Source: Vicinamibacteria bacterium (GTDB taxonomy: Bacteria; Acidobacteriota; Vicinamibacteria; Vicinamibacterales; UBA8438). From it: a stretch of 47,338 bases of DNA. The stretch lies in NCBI GenBank assembly GCA_022821235.1, contig JAJEEA010000346.1, positions 1 to 47,338 of the forward strand. Direction: 5' to 3'. Position numbers and translations under genes: made by a program. Of this stretch, positions 15,622 through 23,117 are shown one piece after another. The notes under the pieces are model-generated. The model made no database searches, was not told where the DNA came from, and saw only the letters and a list, made by a program, of their open reading frames with translations. The stretch's first letter is position 1. Every line of letters begins with the position of its first letter.

Positions 15622-16610
15622 TACTGCCCGTCCTCCCGCAATGCGTTGAACCGCCGCGCCCGGTCGACGGCGGCCTCGTTGCCGATGAGCTCCAGGCGCC
15701 GCGCGCCCCCGAGGCTGCCCGCGCCGGCGTCGCCGATGCTCCCGTCGCGGGCGAGGGCGGCCATGGCGTCGTCGACGGCGCCGAGGGCGATGGCCCCCAT
15801 CGCGCCGACGAAAAAGATGCCGACCCCGTTCTCGCGCGCCGCCTCGAGCGACGGCGCCCCGGTCAGGATGGGGCGCCCCGCCAGCTCGACCGCCCGCCGG
15901 CACTGGTCCAGGGGGATGCCGGGGACGAAGATGACGTCGCCCCCTTCCTGCGCGTAGAGCGCCACGCGCTCGATGGCCTCGTCGAGGGGGCCGCCGTCGG
16001 CCACCACGTCGCTGCGGACGAGCAGCGCGGTGTCGTCGTCGCGCCTCGCGTCGACCGCCGCGCGCACCTTGTCGACCATCGCCTCGCGGCCGATGATCTT
16101 GCCTTCATCATAGCCGGCGAGGTGCTTGGCGCCGTAGAGGTCCTCGATCATGATGCAGGCGGCGCCGGCCTTCTCCATGCGCTGCACCGTGCGGTAGACG
16201 TTGAGGGGGTTGCCGCCGCCGTCGTCCGCGTCGGCGATGATGGGCACGCCGACGGCGTCGAAGGTCCGGTTGCAGAACTCCACCAGGTCGTCCATGGTGA
16301 TGACGCCGAAGTCGCCGGTGCCGTACTTGCTGAGCGACAGCGCGCTGCCGCCGCTCATCACGATCTCGAAGCCGTGCATCTCGGCCAGTCGGGCCGTGGC
16401 CACGTCGCCGCAGTTGATGCAGCGGGCGGGGTCGGCGCCCCCGAGGAGGGCGCGAAACCGGGCCCCCGGGCTCGCGCCGTCCGGCGCCTGGGCCGCCGCG
16501 CCCCCGAAGCCCGCGGGTCCTCCCGCGAGCGCGTGTCCCGCCACCCCGCCCGCGGCGATCCCGGCGCCCCGCAGAAACCGCCGCCGGCTCGGTTCGTTGC
16601 TGCTCGTCAT
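15621..16610 (-). CDS. Tat-exported isocitrate lyase/PEP phosphonomutase-family protein
   Basis: The product has 329 residues. The start at 16610 follows GAGGAGGAGATCGAC and gives a twin-arginine signal (SRRRFLRGAGIAAGG). The mature part is a (beta/alpha)8 barrel of the ICL/PEPM superfamily. It shows VMSGGSALS, the metal-binding IADADDGGG, then AGAACIMIEDLYGAKHL, LLVRSDVV and VIFVPG. In lyases the loop after IED holds a KxCGH-like catalytic cysteine. Here it reads LYGAKHL without cysteine, so a lyase acting on isocitrate or methylisocitrate is unlikely; a mutase, decarboxylase or oxaloacetase-like role is possible. Tat export is unusual for this superfamily. It is the first gene of a coupled operon with fabV and the Sel1 gene. 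Confidence 0.85.
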   Translation of the reverse strand: MTSSNEPSRRRFLRGAGIAAGGVAGHALAGGPAGFGGAAAQAPDGASPGARFRALLGGADPARCINCGDVATARLAEMHGFEIVMSGGSALSLSKYGTGDFGVITMDDLVEFCNRTFDAVGVPIIADADDGGGNPLNVYRTVQRMEKAGAACIMIEDLYGAKHLAGYDEGKIIGREAMVDKVRAAVDARRDDDTALLVRSDVVADGGPLDEAIERVALYAQEGGDVIFVPGIPLDQCRRAVELAGRPILTGAPSLEAARENGVGIFFVGAMGAIALGAVDDAMAALARDGSIGDAGAGSLGGARRLELIGNEAAVDRARRFNALREDGQ

Positions 16611-17061
16611 GTCGATCTCCTCCTCGGCTGCAGGCGCTGGGTGTCGAGCGTCACGATTCGTCCCCGGATGATCCTGACCCAGCCCCTTCGGGCTCATCTT
16701 GCGTGGGGTCGATTCCCCTCGGGCTCGTCTCGCGTGGAATCGCCTCCCCCTTCGGGCTCACTCCTCTTGAGACAGGGGGGCGCACGGCAGGTTCGTGAGG
16801 TGGCCGCCCCTGGCAAGGGTCAGGCCGGCGATCGAGTGTCGTGCCCGGCGGCGTCCCTATCCACTCGTCGTGCCCCCGAGACAAGACTCTGCCTTGACCG
16901 CGACCTGCCCGACTAGAATAATAGAAGGTTCAAGCATGAACAGCGCGCGCCATCGCGGCGCCCGGCGGCGGTTCGTGGCGGCGGAAGCGGGCACGGCGGG
17001 TTCCGCGGCCGGGCAGCCGCTCGACGGGATGGCCGTGAATGAGCGGCGAGGAGCAGCAGTG
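16611..17061. other. Divergent intergenic region, PEPM operon / cytochrome c-PHM gene
   Basis: The 450 bases hold the tandem repeat above. They also hold a more AT-rich patch near 16908-16930 (GACTAGAATAATAGAAGG), the best candidate for a promoter of the plus-strand cytochrome gene. An in-frame ATG at 16936 follows it but would add 42 residues before the signal peptide. Confidence 0.45.
16683..16770. repeat. Three tandem copies of a ~31-bp unit upstream of the PEP mutase-like operon
   Basis: Units start at 16683, 16715 and 16746. Each opens with CCCC(T)TCGGGCTC, and the first two continue with a CGTGG-centred block. The array lies 70-160 bases upstream of the exported PEPM-like gene in a divergent promoter region, so the repeats may be operators or simple slippage products. 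Confidence 0.6.
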
Positions 17062-18402
17062 ATGACGAGAACACGCACGATTCGAGGCGCCCTGGTCCTT
17101 GGCGGGCTCGCGCTCGGCGGCCTGATGCTGGTTCCGGGCATGGCGGCCGCGCAGGACGAGGCCACCCCCACCTACACCAAGGACGTGGCCCCCATCTTCC
17201 GGGCCAAGTGCGAGAACTGCCACCGGCCGGGCTACATCGCGCCGATGTCGCTGCAGACCTACGCCGACTCGCGGCCGTGGGCGCGGTCCATCAGGAACCG
17301 CGTCGAGACCCGGCAGATGCCGCCTTGGCACATCGACAAGTCGGTGGGCATCCAGGCCTTCGAGAACGACCGGTCGCTGACGCAGGCCGAGATCGACACC
17401 ATCGTGCGGTGGGTCGACGCCGGCGCGCCGCAGGGCGACCTCGCCGACCTGCCGCCGCCCGCGGTGTTCGCCGACGACGACGTGTGGAACTACGCCGGGC
17501 TCTTCGGCGGGCCGCCGGACCTGATCCTCTACTCGACGCCGTACACCATGCCCGCCGTCGCGCAGGACGCCTGGTGGAAGCCCGAAGTGCCGACGGGGCT
17601 GACCGAGGACCGGTGGATCCGCGCCATCGAGATCCGGCCGTCGACGGTGGCCGGTCGCCGCATCACCCACCACGCCCTCGCCCGCCTGCAGCAGGAGGAG
17701 GACCCCGAGGACCTCGGCGCCGCCTCGGAAGTCGGCCCCGGCATCCTCATGGAGTGGGCGGTCGGCAAGCAGGGCGAGATCATGCGCGAGGGCAGCGGCA
17801 AGCTCATCAAGGCCGGCTCGTCCATCGTGTGGGACATCCACTACTCGGCCGTCGGCGAGGAGATCACGGACACCGCCGAGCTCGGGCTGTACCTCTATCC
17901 CAAGGGGCAGGAGCCGAAGCACCGGCAGGTGCTGTCGGCGTGGTCCACCATCGAGGGCGGCAGCGACCACCTCTCGATTCCGCCCAACGCCGTCACCACG
18001 ACCGAGAACTTCCACGTGCTGAAGGAGAACGGCCGCATCGAGAACTACCAGCCGCACATGCACCTGCGGGGCAAGGGCATGCAGATGACCGCGATCCTGC
18101 CCGACGGGTCGAAGCAGGTGCTGAGCCGCGTCAGCGACTTCAACTTCAACTGGCACAACAGCTACGTCTATGCCGACCACGCGGCGCCGCTGCTGCCGAA
18201 GGGCACCGTCATCGCCCTGAAGTCGTGGTACGACAACACCTCGGCCAACCGCGCCAACCCCGACCCGAACCAGTGGGTCGGCTACGGCGACCGCACCGTG
18301 GACGAGATGGGGCACGCCTGGGTCAACGTCACCTACATGGACGACGAGGACTTCGCGGCGGCGGTGGCCGAGCGCGAGGCGGTCCTCACCGACGACGAGT
18401 AG
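17062..18402 (+). CDS. Exported cytochrome c fused to a PHM-like copper monooxygenase domain
   Basis: The product has 446 residues and starts at ATG 17062 after GAGGAGCAG. The signal peptide is MTRTRTIRG, a hydrophobic stretch, then MAAAQDE. A single heme c site CENCH lies at residues 50-54, in the pattern DVAPIFRAKCENCHRPG known from planctomycete/acidobacterial cytochromes. The second half resembles the C-terminal domain of copper type II ascorbate-dependent monooxygenases. It has ITHHALARLQ, WDIHYSAVG, and PHMHLRGKGM with H332 and H334. It probably acts in the periplasm as an electron-fed hydroxylase or copper protein, but the substrate is unknown. An upstream in-frame ATG (16936) has no signal-like N terminus. 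The next gene, another secreted protein, begins 166 bases downstream. Confidence 0.85.
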   Translation: MTRTRTIRGALVLGGLALGGLMLVPGMAAAQDEATPTYTKDVAPIFRAKCENCHRPGYIAPMSLQTYADSRPWARSIRNRVETRQMPPWHIDKSVGIQAFENDRSLTQAEIDTIVRWVDAGAPQGDLADLPPPAVFADDDVWNYAGLFGGPPDLILYSTPYTMPAVAQDAWWKPEVPTGLTEDRWIRAIEIRPSTVAGRRITHHALARLQQEEDPEDLGAASEVGPGILMEWAVGKQGEIMREGSGKLIKAGSSIVWDIHYSAVGEEITDTAELGLYLYPKGQEPKHRQVLSAWSTIEGGSDHLSIPPNAVTTTENFHVLKENGRIENYQPHMHLRGKGMQMTAILPDGSKQVLSRVSDFNFNWHNSYVYADHAAPLLPKGTVIALKSWYDNTSANRANPDPNQWVGYGDRTVDEMGHAWVNVTYMDDEDFAAAVAEREAVLTDDE

Positions 18403-18407
18403 AAGCC

Positions 18408-18484
18408 TGCGCCGTGGAACGGCGCGGACTCCTGGCAGGGTCGGTCGGGCGCCCAACGGAGCCGAAGGCGACGATGGGCAGGTC
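18408..18484 (+). repeat. Copy A of dispersed palindromic element
   Basis: It begins TGCGCCGTGGAACGGCGC and ends GACGATGGGCAGGTCA. GCGCCG pairs perfectly with CGGCGC around a TGGAA loop. The right arm (CGGCGCGGACTCCTGG) is the reverse complement of the left flank of copy B. It starts just after the cytochrome c-PHM stop codon, consistent with an intergenic REP-like element that may also end transcription. Confidence 0.75.
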
Positions 18485-18568
18485 AGACCGGCCGGCGCCG
18501 GCGGGAAATCCTGGGAGCCGCCCCATCACCATCGGGGCGGCTTCCGTTACGTACGAGGAGGTTTCGTC

Positions 18569-19411
18569 ATGCGGACGACTCGTTCGATGAGGCTCGCGGC
18601 GGCGGCCGCCCTGCTCGGGGTCACCCTGGGGGCGGCGGGGGCGTCCGCGCAGATCCCCACCACCCTCCAGGGCTTCGGGGCCCCGGTGTATCCCGCGTTC
18701 GAGGGCTGGTACGGGAACCCCGACGGCACCGCGACGCTGCTCATCGGCTTCTACAACGCGAATACCGAGCAGGCCGTGGACCTGCCCGTCGGCGAGCTGA
18801 ACCAGTTCAGCCCGGGCCCGCCGGACCGCGGGCAGCCGACCCACTTTCCCCCGGGCCGGGCGTGGGGCGTCTTCACCATCGTGGTGCCCGGCGACTTCGA
18901 CGGCGATCTGAGCTGGACGCTGGTCGCCAACGGCGAGCCGGTCACCATCCCCTTCCACAACCAAGCGCCGTACTTCGTCGAGCCGTTCAAGGACGCGTCC
19001 AACAACAACGAGCCGCCGACGATCCGCTTCGCCGAGGACGGCCCGCCGCTCACCGGCCCGCCGGTCGGCATCGCCGAGCGCCTGACCGGCACGGTGGGCA
19101 GCCCCGTCGAGCTGAGCGTCTGGCTGTCCGACGTGACCCCCGACACCCACGTGCGCGAGAGCCCGTTCCGCCGCAGCCCGCCCATGAGCCTGCTCTGGCA
19201 CAAGCTGCGCGGTCCCGGCGAGGTCGAGTTCGCCGAGGCGACGTTCGAGTACGAGGAGACGTCGGTGCAGAACCCCCGTACCACGGCCAGCTTCAGCGCC
19301 CCCGGCGAGTACTGGCTGCGGGCCGAGGCGCTCGACTCGACCGGCGTCGGCGGCAGCGGCTTCCAGTGCTGCTGGACGTCGGCCATCGTGCAGGTCACCG
19401 TTTCCGAGTAG
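18569..19411 (+). CDS. Secreted protein of unknown function (acidobacterial, beta-rich)
   Basis: The product has 280 residues. A strong ribosome-binding site (GAGGAGG) precedes the ATG at 18569, followed by a signal peptide cleaved near ASAQ. The mature part starts QIPTTLQGFGAPVYPAFEGWY and continues with GTATLLIGFYNANTEQAVDLPVG, which looks like an immunoglobulin-like or beta-sandwich region. Then come PTHFPPGRAWGVFTIVVPGDF, and late on SFSAPGEYWLRAEALD and a CCW pair (QCCWTSAIV). No catalytic motif was seen. Similar proteins accompany exported cytochrome/PHM genes in acidobacterial genomes as I recall them, which would fit a shared extracellular process, but this is inference. Confidence 0.75.
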   Translation: MRTTRSMRLAAAAALLGVTLGAAGASAQIPTTLQGFGAPVYPAFEGWYGNPDGTATLLIGFYNANTEQAVDLPVGELNQFSPGPPDRGQPTHFPPGRAWGVFTIVVPGDFDGDLSWTLVANGEPVTIPFHNQAPYFVEPFKDASNNNEPPTIRFAEDGPPLTGPPVGIAERLTGTVGSPVELSVWLSDVTPDTHVRESPFRRSPPMSLLWHKLRGPGEVEFAEATFEYEETSVQNPRTTASFSAPGEYWLRAEALDSTGVGGSGFQCCWTSAIVQVTVSE

Positions 19412-19886
19412 CCGTTTGCCCCGCGCGACGACGTGGCCGGCGCCTGGCCCGGCGGTCGTCGCCTGCGGCTCCGCGCGGCGCCCGGTCAACCCCTCCAGGG
19501 GTCCGCGCCGTCCGCGGCGCAGACTCCTGGCCCAGCCGCGCTGGGGGCAACCAGCGGCGATCAGGATCCGCGCGGTTCTACGGCGCAGACTTCTGGTCCC
19601 GCGGCGCCGAGGAGCGACCAGCGGCGATTCGGACCGGATTCGCATTGCGGGGGGACGGAATAAACGCGGCGGTGGGGCGGTCCACGGGACCAGGAGCCCG
19701 CGGATTGGCTGCGGGGTCCCCGGGGGACGCCGTCCGATGGAGCCCGCCATGCACCCTGCGTCGAGCGCCGTGCTGCCCGGTTGGCCGTCCGCGGCCGGCG
19801 TGACGTGGCCGCGGTTGGCTGGGGGGGGCGTCGCACCGGCCCTCGTTCAGCCTGCCGCGAGCGCTGCCTCCGGTGACTTGGCCGAG
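19412..19886. other. Intergenic region with repeats before the sigma-factor gene
   Basis: These 475 bases are open in the plus frame of the sigma factor. The translation before residue METGVGV is low-complexity Arg/Pro/Gly-rich and covers the repeat copies at 19502-19632, so it is probably not coding. A possible earlier start is ATG 19737. Confidence 0.5.
19502..19632 (-). repeat. Copies E and F of the dispersed palindromic element, in tandem
   Basis: Two units of about 65 bp (19502-19565, 19566-19632) share CGGCGCAGACTCCTGG or its close variant and end in ACCAGCGGCGAT. That segment is the reverse complement of the left arm of copy B, so this pair lies mostly in the opposite orientation. They are the most diverged copies. 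Confidence 0.55.
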
Positions 19887-20543
19887 ATGGAGACCGGCGT
19901 CGGCGTCAGTGCCGTCGAGGACCGTGCCCGCGTGGCGGCGGGGCGGGCTGCCGTGACCGGCGAGGCTCGCGCCGCGGACCCCGACCAGGCACTGGTCGAC
20001 GACGCCGTCGCCGGCGATCGCGACGCGTTCGGGGCGCTCGTGCGGCGCCACCAGACCCGCATCGTCAACTACGCGATGGCGATCGTGAGGGACCCCGCCG
20101 AGGCGGAGGACGTCGCGCAGGAGACGTTCATCCGCGCCTACCGGTCGCTGGCCCGCTTTCGCGGCGACAGCTCGTTCAAGACGTGGCTCTACACCATCGC
20201 CACCAACGCCGCCCGCACCGGGCTGGAGCGGCGGGGCCGACGGAGCCGGGTAGAGGACGGGAGCCTGGACGACGACGCCGGCCCCCTCGCCGCCGCCGAC
20301 GTTCCCGCGGGGGACGCCGACGCCGAGACGGCCCTGGTGCGGCGCGAGGCGATCGACCGCGCGCTGGCCGCCCTGCCGCCGGACCTCCGGGTCGCGGTGG
20401 TCCTGCGCGACGTCGAGGGGCTCGACTACAAGGAGATCGCGGCCGCGACGGGTGCGCCGATCGGGACCGTCGAGTCCCGCATCTTCCGCGCCCGCCGCCG
20501 GCTCCGGCCGCTGCTGCAGCCGCTGATGGGGAGATCGTCATGA
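19887..20543 (+). CDS. ECF-type RNA polymerase sigma factor (RpoE-like)
   Basis: The product has about 218 residues if begun at ATG 19887. Region 2 reads DAFGALVRRHQTRIVNYAMAIVRD then AEDVAQETFIRAYRSL and TWLYTIATNAAR. Region 4 reads ALAALPPDLRVAVVLRDVEGLDYKEIAAATGAPIGTVESRIFRARRRL, given here in parts (LPPDLRVAVVLRD, DYKEIAAATGAPIGTVESR). An acidic linker separates the two. ECF factors direct transcription in response to envelope or extracellular signals and are held inactive by an anti-sigma factor. The stop overlaps the anti-sigma start (ATGA), so the pair is coupled. ATG 19737 is an alternative start giving a low-complexity extension. Confidence 0.92.
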   Translation: METGVGVSAVEDRARVAAGRAAVTGEARAADPDQALVDDAVAGDRDAFGALVRRHQTRIVNYAMAIVRDPAEAEDVAQETFIRAYRSLARFRGDSSFKTWLYTIATNAARTGLERRGRRSRVEDGSLDDDAGPLAAADVPAGDADAETALVRREAIDRALAALPPDLRVAVVLRDVEGLDYKEIAAATGAPIGTVESRIFRARRRLRPLLQPLMGRSS

Positions 20544-21022
20544 GATGCGACGACGTGGAGCGTGCGGTCATCGCGCGCGCGGCGGGGCGCCTCGATTCCG
20601 CCGGCGCCGAGCGCCTGGAGGCCCATCTCGACGGCTGCGCCGCGTGCCGCGAGGCGTCGGGCGGCCAGGACGACGTGGCCGCGGTCCTGTCCGCGCGGCC
20701 GGACGCGGCGCCGCCGCTCGGGTTCGCGACCCGGGTGATGGCGCACCTCGACGGCCCGCCCACCTGGCTCGACGTCGTCGACTGGCGCCGCTGGACGGTG
20801 CGGCTCGCACCGGCGGCGGCCGCCCTGCTGGTGGTCGCGGCCGTCGGGCTCCGGCCGGCCGCGGCGGTCGAGCCCATCGAGTTCTCGGACCTCGTGACCG
20901 ACTGGGTCGAGGTCGACGATGCCGCGGGGCCGCCCGCGCTCAGCCTGCTGTGGCAGGAAGAGGTGAACGACGACACCTTGCTGGAGGCGGTGTTGACCTC
21001 GGGTCCGGACGGGTCCTTCTGA
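20540..21022 (+). CDS. Zinc-finger anti-sigma factor (membrane anchored)
   Basis: The product has 160 residues. The N-terminal zf-HC2/ZAS motif is H-x3-C-x2-C (AHLDGCAACRE, near residues 29-39). A single membrane segment follows (RLAPAAAALLVVAAVGL, about 92-110), then a short periplasmic tail ending in SGPDGSF. Such proteins bind their ECF sigma factor in the cytoplasm and release it on a signal. The gene overlaps the sigma gene by four bases. The next gene encodes a periplasmic LTXXQ-like protein, so the three resemble a sigma/anti-sigma/sensor cassette such as CnrHYX. The small size of the periplasmic tail leaves sensing to the third gene. Confidence 0.88.
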   Translation: MRCDDVERAVIARAAGRLDSAGAERLEAHLDGCAACREASGGQDDVAAVLSARPDAAPPLGFATRVMAHLDGPPTWLDVVDWRRWTVRLAPAAAALLVVAAVGLRPAAAVEPIEFSDLVTDWVEVDDAAGPPALSLLWQEEVNDDTLLEAVLTSGPDGSF

Positions 21023-21044
21023 GGGCGGCGGGGCCCGGGGGCCA

Positions 21045-21114
21045 AGCCGTGGAACGAGGCGGGCCCCCGGGGTTGGCGGGAAGCGGAGTCTGAGGCGGCG
21101 ATAACCGGGTCAGG
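21045..21114 (+). repeat. Copy D of dispersed palindromic element (diverged)
   Basis: It contains GCCGTGGAACG, then TTGGCGGGAAGCGGAG and GCGATAACCGGGTCAG, matching the order of blocks in copies A-C with several changes. It sits between the anti-sigma and sensor genes without disrupting either. Confidence 0.5.
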
Positions 21115-21127
21115 CAAGGATCACGCG

Positions 21128-21598
21128 ATGAACCGTACCAGCATGCGCCTGTGGGCCGGTCTCTTCGTCATCGTCGTGTTCAGCGGCGGGCTCGCGGGCG
21201 GGTTCGCGGTGCGGCCGTGGTTCGATCCCGAGCCGCCCCGGGGGTTCCGGGGCCGGGGCGGACCGCCGCCGAGCTCGGCGCGGAGAACCGAGAGGCTGCT
21301 CGACCGCCTGGACGCCGACCTCGAGCTCTCGGACGATCAGCGCGGGCGGCTTCGAGAGGTCTTCGCGGCCGGCCGGCAGCGGTTTCGCGAACTCAACGCC
21401 GGCGTCCGCGAGCAGTTCGAGGCCGAGCGGGCGCGGATGAACGCCGACATAGCCGCCATCCTGACGGCCGAGCAGATGGAGATCTTCGAGAGCCGCATCG
21501 TCAGGATGCGCCGCGACCGCCGCGATCGGTTCGGCCCCCGCGGCCCGGACGGCGGGCGCGGTCCCCGCGGCGACCGCCCGGGTCGCTCGCAGCGCTGA
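21128..21598 (+). CDS. Periplasmic LTXXQ/CnrX-like metal- or stress-sensing protein
   Basis: The product has 156 residues. An N-terminal signal anchor (GLFVIVVFSGGLAGGFAV) is followed by a Pro/Gly/Arg segment. Then comes a helical hairpin (RRTERLLDRLDADLELSDDQRGRL, given as ERLLDRLDADLELSDDQ, then FRELNAGVREQFEAERARM, ILTAEQMEIFESRI). This resembles the Spy/CpxP/ZraP/CnrX group, small periplasmic sensors or chaperones that respond to metals or misfolded protein. LTAEQ matches the LTXXQ motif. The C terminus is Arg/Gly-rich. Position directly after an ECF sigma and anti-sigma gene supports a sensor role; the signal (metal ion or envelope damage) is unknown. Confidence 0.8.
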   Translation: MNRTSMRLWAGLFVIVVFSGGLAGGFAVRPWFDPEPPRGFRGRGGPPPSSARRTERLLDRLDADLELSDDQRGRLREVFAAGRQRFRELNAGVREQFEAERARMNADIAAILTAEQMEIFESRIVRMRRDRRDRFGPRGPDGGRGPRGDRPGRSQR

Positions 21599-21656
21599 GA
21601 TTCGAGGCCTTGCGCTTCTTCGGCAGGTCCGTGCGAATGCGGTCGATGGCCGGTGC

Positions 21657-21967
21657 TCAGGCAGGCGCGTACCACGTGCCGCGTCCGGCTCCGTGCCGCG
21701 TCAAGCGGCCGTCGCGGGTCAGCGCCTTCAAGTGATCCTTGATGGTGTTGCGACGTGGCGGAGGCGCGACAACCGCTCGGGCGCGAGGCGCCCGGCGGCC
21801 TGCCAAGCGCCCTTGAACTCGTGGATTTCGCCGATGAGCGTCAGCAACTCGCCCGTGATGGGGAGCGACTACGCATCGGGCAACTTCCACGTTTCCCCAT
21901 CCGTTTCCATCTGTTTTGACAGGATGGCACGCAGATCACCCGAGGGGTAGCCGCCGGATTCCGTCAC
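21657..21967 (-). pseudogene. Remnant of a Fic-family AMP-transferase gene, catalytic core deleted
   Basis: The minus frame from GTG 21967 gives the N-terminal region of Fic proteins: ITGELLTLIGEIHEFKGAW then APERLSRLRHVAT. A TAG at 21871-21869 already interrupts it. Right after RHVAT (near 21750) the reading shifts frame into RNTIKDHLKALTRDGRLTRHG and GRGTWYAP, the winged-helix C terminus of Fic proteins. Everything between is missing, including the catalytic HPFxxGNGRxxR loop, a loss of roughly 250 residues. So an internal deletion plus a nonsense codon has inactivated the gene. It marks the left border of the defence/toxin-antitoxin island. Confidence 0.75.
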
Positions 21968-22193
21968 GACACGGTCTTTGTCCACCCGCTTTCATCCGCA
22001 AGTCGTTCGGCGGTCTTGTCATCGCAGCCGTTGGCCCGGCGTGCGGAGAGCGAACGCGAGTCCGCATGGGTCATGACCGCCGCGGCCAGCCCGGTCCGCG
22101 CGAACCGGTCCCGCGGCGATTCGGTCCCCCGCGGTCCCCGTGCCGAAGAGGCGTTGATGCGATTCGGAGGCCGACGTCCCGCTTGCCTGCCGT

Positions 22194-22712
22194 TCACTCG
22201 ATCAGGATTGCCCGCAGGTCCTTCATGAGCAGGAACAGGTGTGAGGAATCGGTGGGGCTCGGCTCGAACTCCAGCGCTTCGTACCACGCGCGTGCCTCGT
22301 CGTCCTTGGCGTGCACGAGCAACGCCCGGATGCCGGCGATCTCGGCGGCTTCGGCCGTTCGGATCAACGCGTTCTTGAGGAGCGACCGCCCCAGGCCCCG
22401 GCCGCGCTCCGTACGGTCTGCGGCGAGACGGGCGAGCAGCATGACCGGAATCGGATGCCTCGCCAGCCCCTTGCCGATCCGGGTCGGCGCCACCTTGTGC
22501 TCGACGGCTCCCACCGCAACGCTGTAGTACCCGACCACCCGCAGGTCTCGGCAGACCACGTAGGTACGGGCCCCGCCCGCTTTCTGGTTCGCCAGCGCGA
22601 AGCGCTTCAGGAAGCGATTGAGCGGCTCCTTGCCGCAGTCGAACGCACCGACATCGTGGGTTGCCCCGAGCGGTTCGACCGGGGACAGCGCGGCTTCGGC
22701 GTCCGGTGTCAC
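22194..22712 (-). CDS. GNAT-family toxin (TacT/AtaT type)
   Basis: The 172-residue acetyltransferase starts at GTG 22712, which overlaps the antitoxin stop (GTGA). This overlap is typical of the TacA-TacT group. These toxins acetylate the amino group of aminoacyl-tRNA and halt translation. Features are FDCGKEPLNRFLKRFALANQ (as FDCGKEPLNRFL), YVVCRDLRVVGYYSVAVGAVE, and the acetyl-CoA loop RTERGRGLGRSLLKNAL. The family's C-terminal signature follows as AWYEALEFEPSPTDSSHLFLL. The length is normal and no motif is damaged. It probably forms an autoregulated two-gene operon with the RHH antitoxin upstream. Confidence 0.92.
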   Translation of the reverse strand: MTPDAEAALSPVEPLGATHDVGAFDCGKEPLNRFLKRFALANQKAGGARTYVVCRDLRVVGYYSVAVGAVEHKVAPTRIGKGLARHPIPVMLLARLAADRTERGRGLGRSLLKNALIRTAEAAEIAGIRALLVHAKDDEARAWYEALEFEPSPTDSSHLFLLMKDLRAILIE

Positions 22713-22984
22713 TCCAGCACGCTCTTGTCCGCCAGCAATCGCGCCAGGCGAGGCTTGTCGGAGACCGGACGGTCGAGCACGTCCTGGAACGCACGCCACC
22801 GCGCCTCGTCCAGCCGGAACACCCGCTGGTTGGCCAGGGCATCTTCCGCGGCGTCGATCCCGGCATCGAGCAGGAAGTCCGTGACGTTCTTGTGAGACGC
22901 CGCCGCGACCCGCTGCAGCAGTGCCTTCACGCTCGGCGTGGTACGGACCTCTATGCGTTCGGTCTTCGATTCGCCGATGGCCAT
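22709..22984 (-). CDS. DUF1778 ribbon-helix-helix antitoxin (TacA type)
   Basis: The product has 91 residues. The start at ATG 22984 (MAIGESKTERIEVR) is preferred because it gives the usual short N terminus before the RHH strand; a second in-frame start lies 39 bases upstream. The N-terminal RHH domain (ERIEVRTTPSVKALLQRVAA) binds operator DNA. The C-terminal tail (WRAFQDVLDRPVSDKPRLARLL) wraps and neutralises the GNAT toxin. The order antitoxin then toxin and the four-base overlap match known pairs. Upstream bases 22985-23060 should hold the operator. An AT-richer patch (ACTCTACCATACGGACAATGTACG) is split here as CTACCATACGG and CAATGTACGG. Confidence 0.92.
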   Translation of the reverse strand: MAIGESKTERIEVRTTPSVKALLQRVAAASHKNVTDFLLDAGIDAAEDALANQRVFRLDEARWRAFQDVLDRPVSDKPRLARLLADKSVLE

Positions 22985-23117
22985 GGGGTGTTCTCTCCAG
23001 TCGGACCGCTTCAACTCTACCATACGGACAATGTACGGACAGGCGAAAGGCGCGGAGGCACGGGTGCCCGCAAACCTCCGGCAGGACCACAGGTCTGGAG
23101 GGCGGGACAGTCGGCGT

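Noticed and set aside
21970-22193. Minus frame with MTHADSRSLSARRANG as a gene
   Set aside because: Ends near the Fic remnant; no family resemblance and no clear ribosome-binding site.
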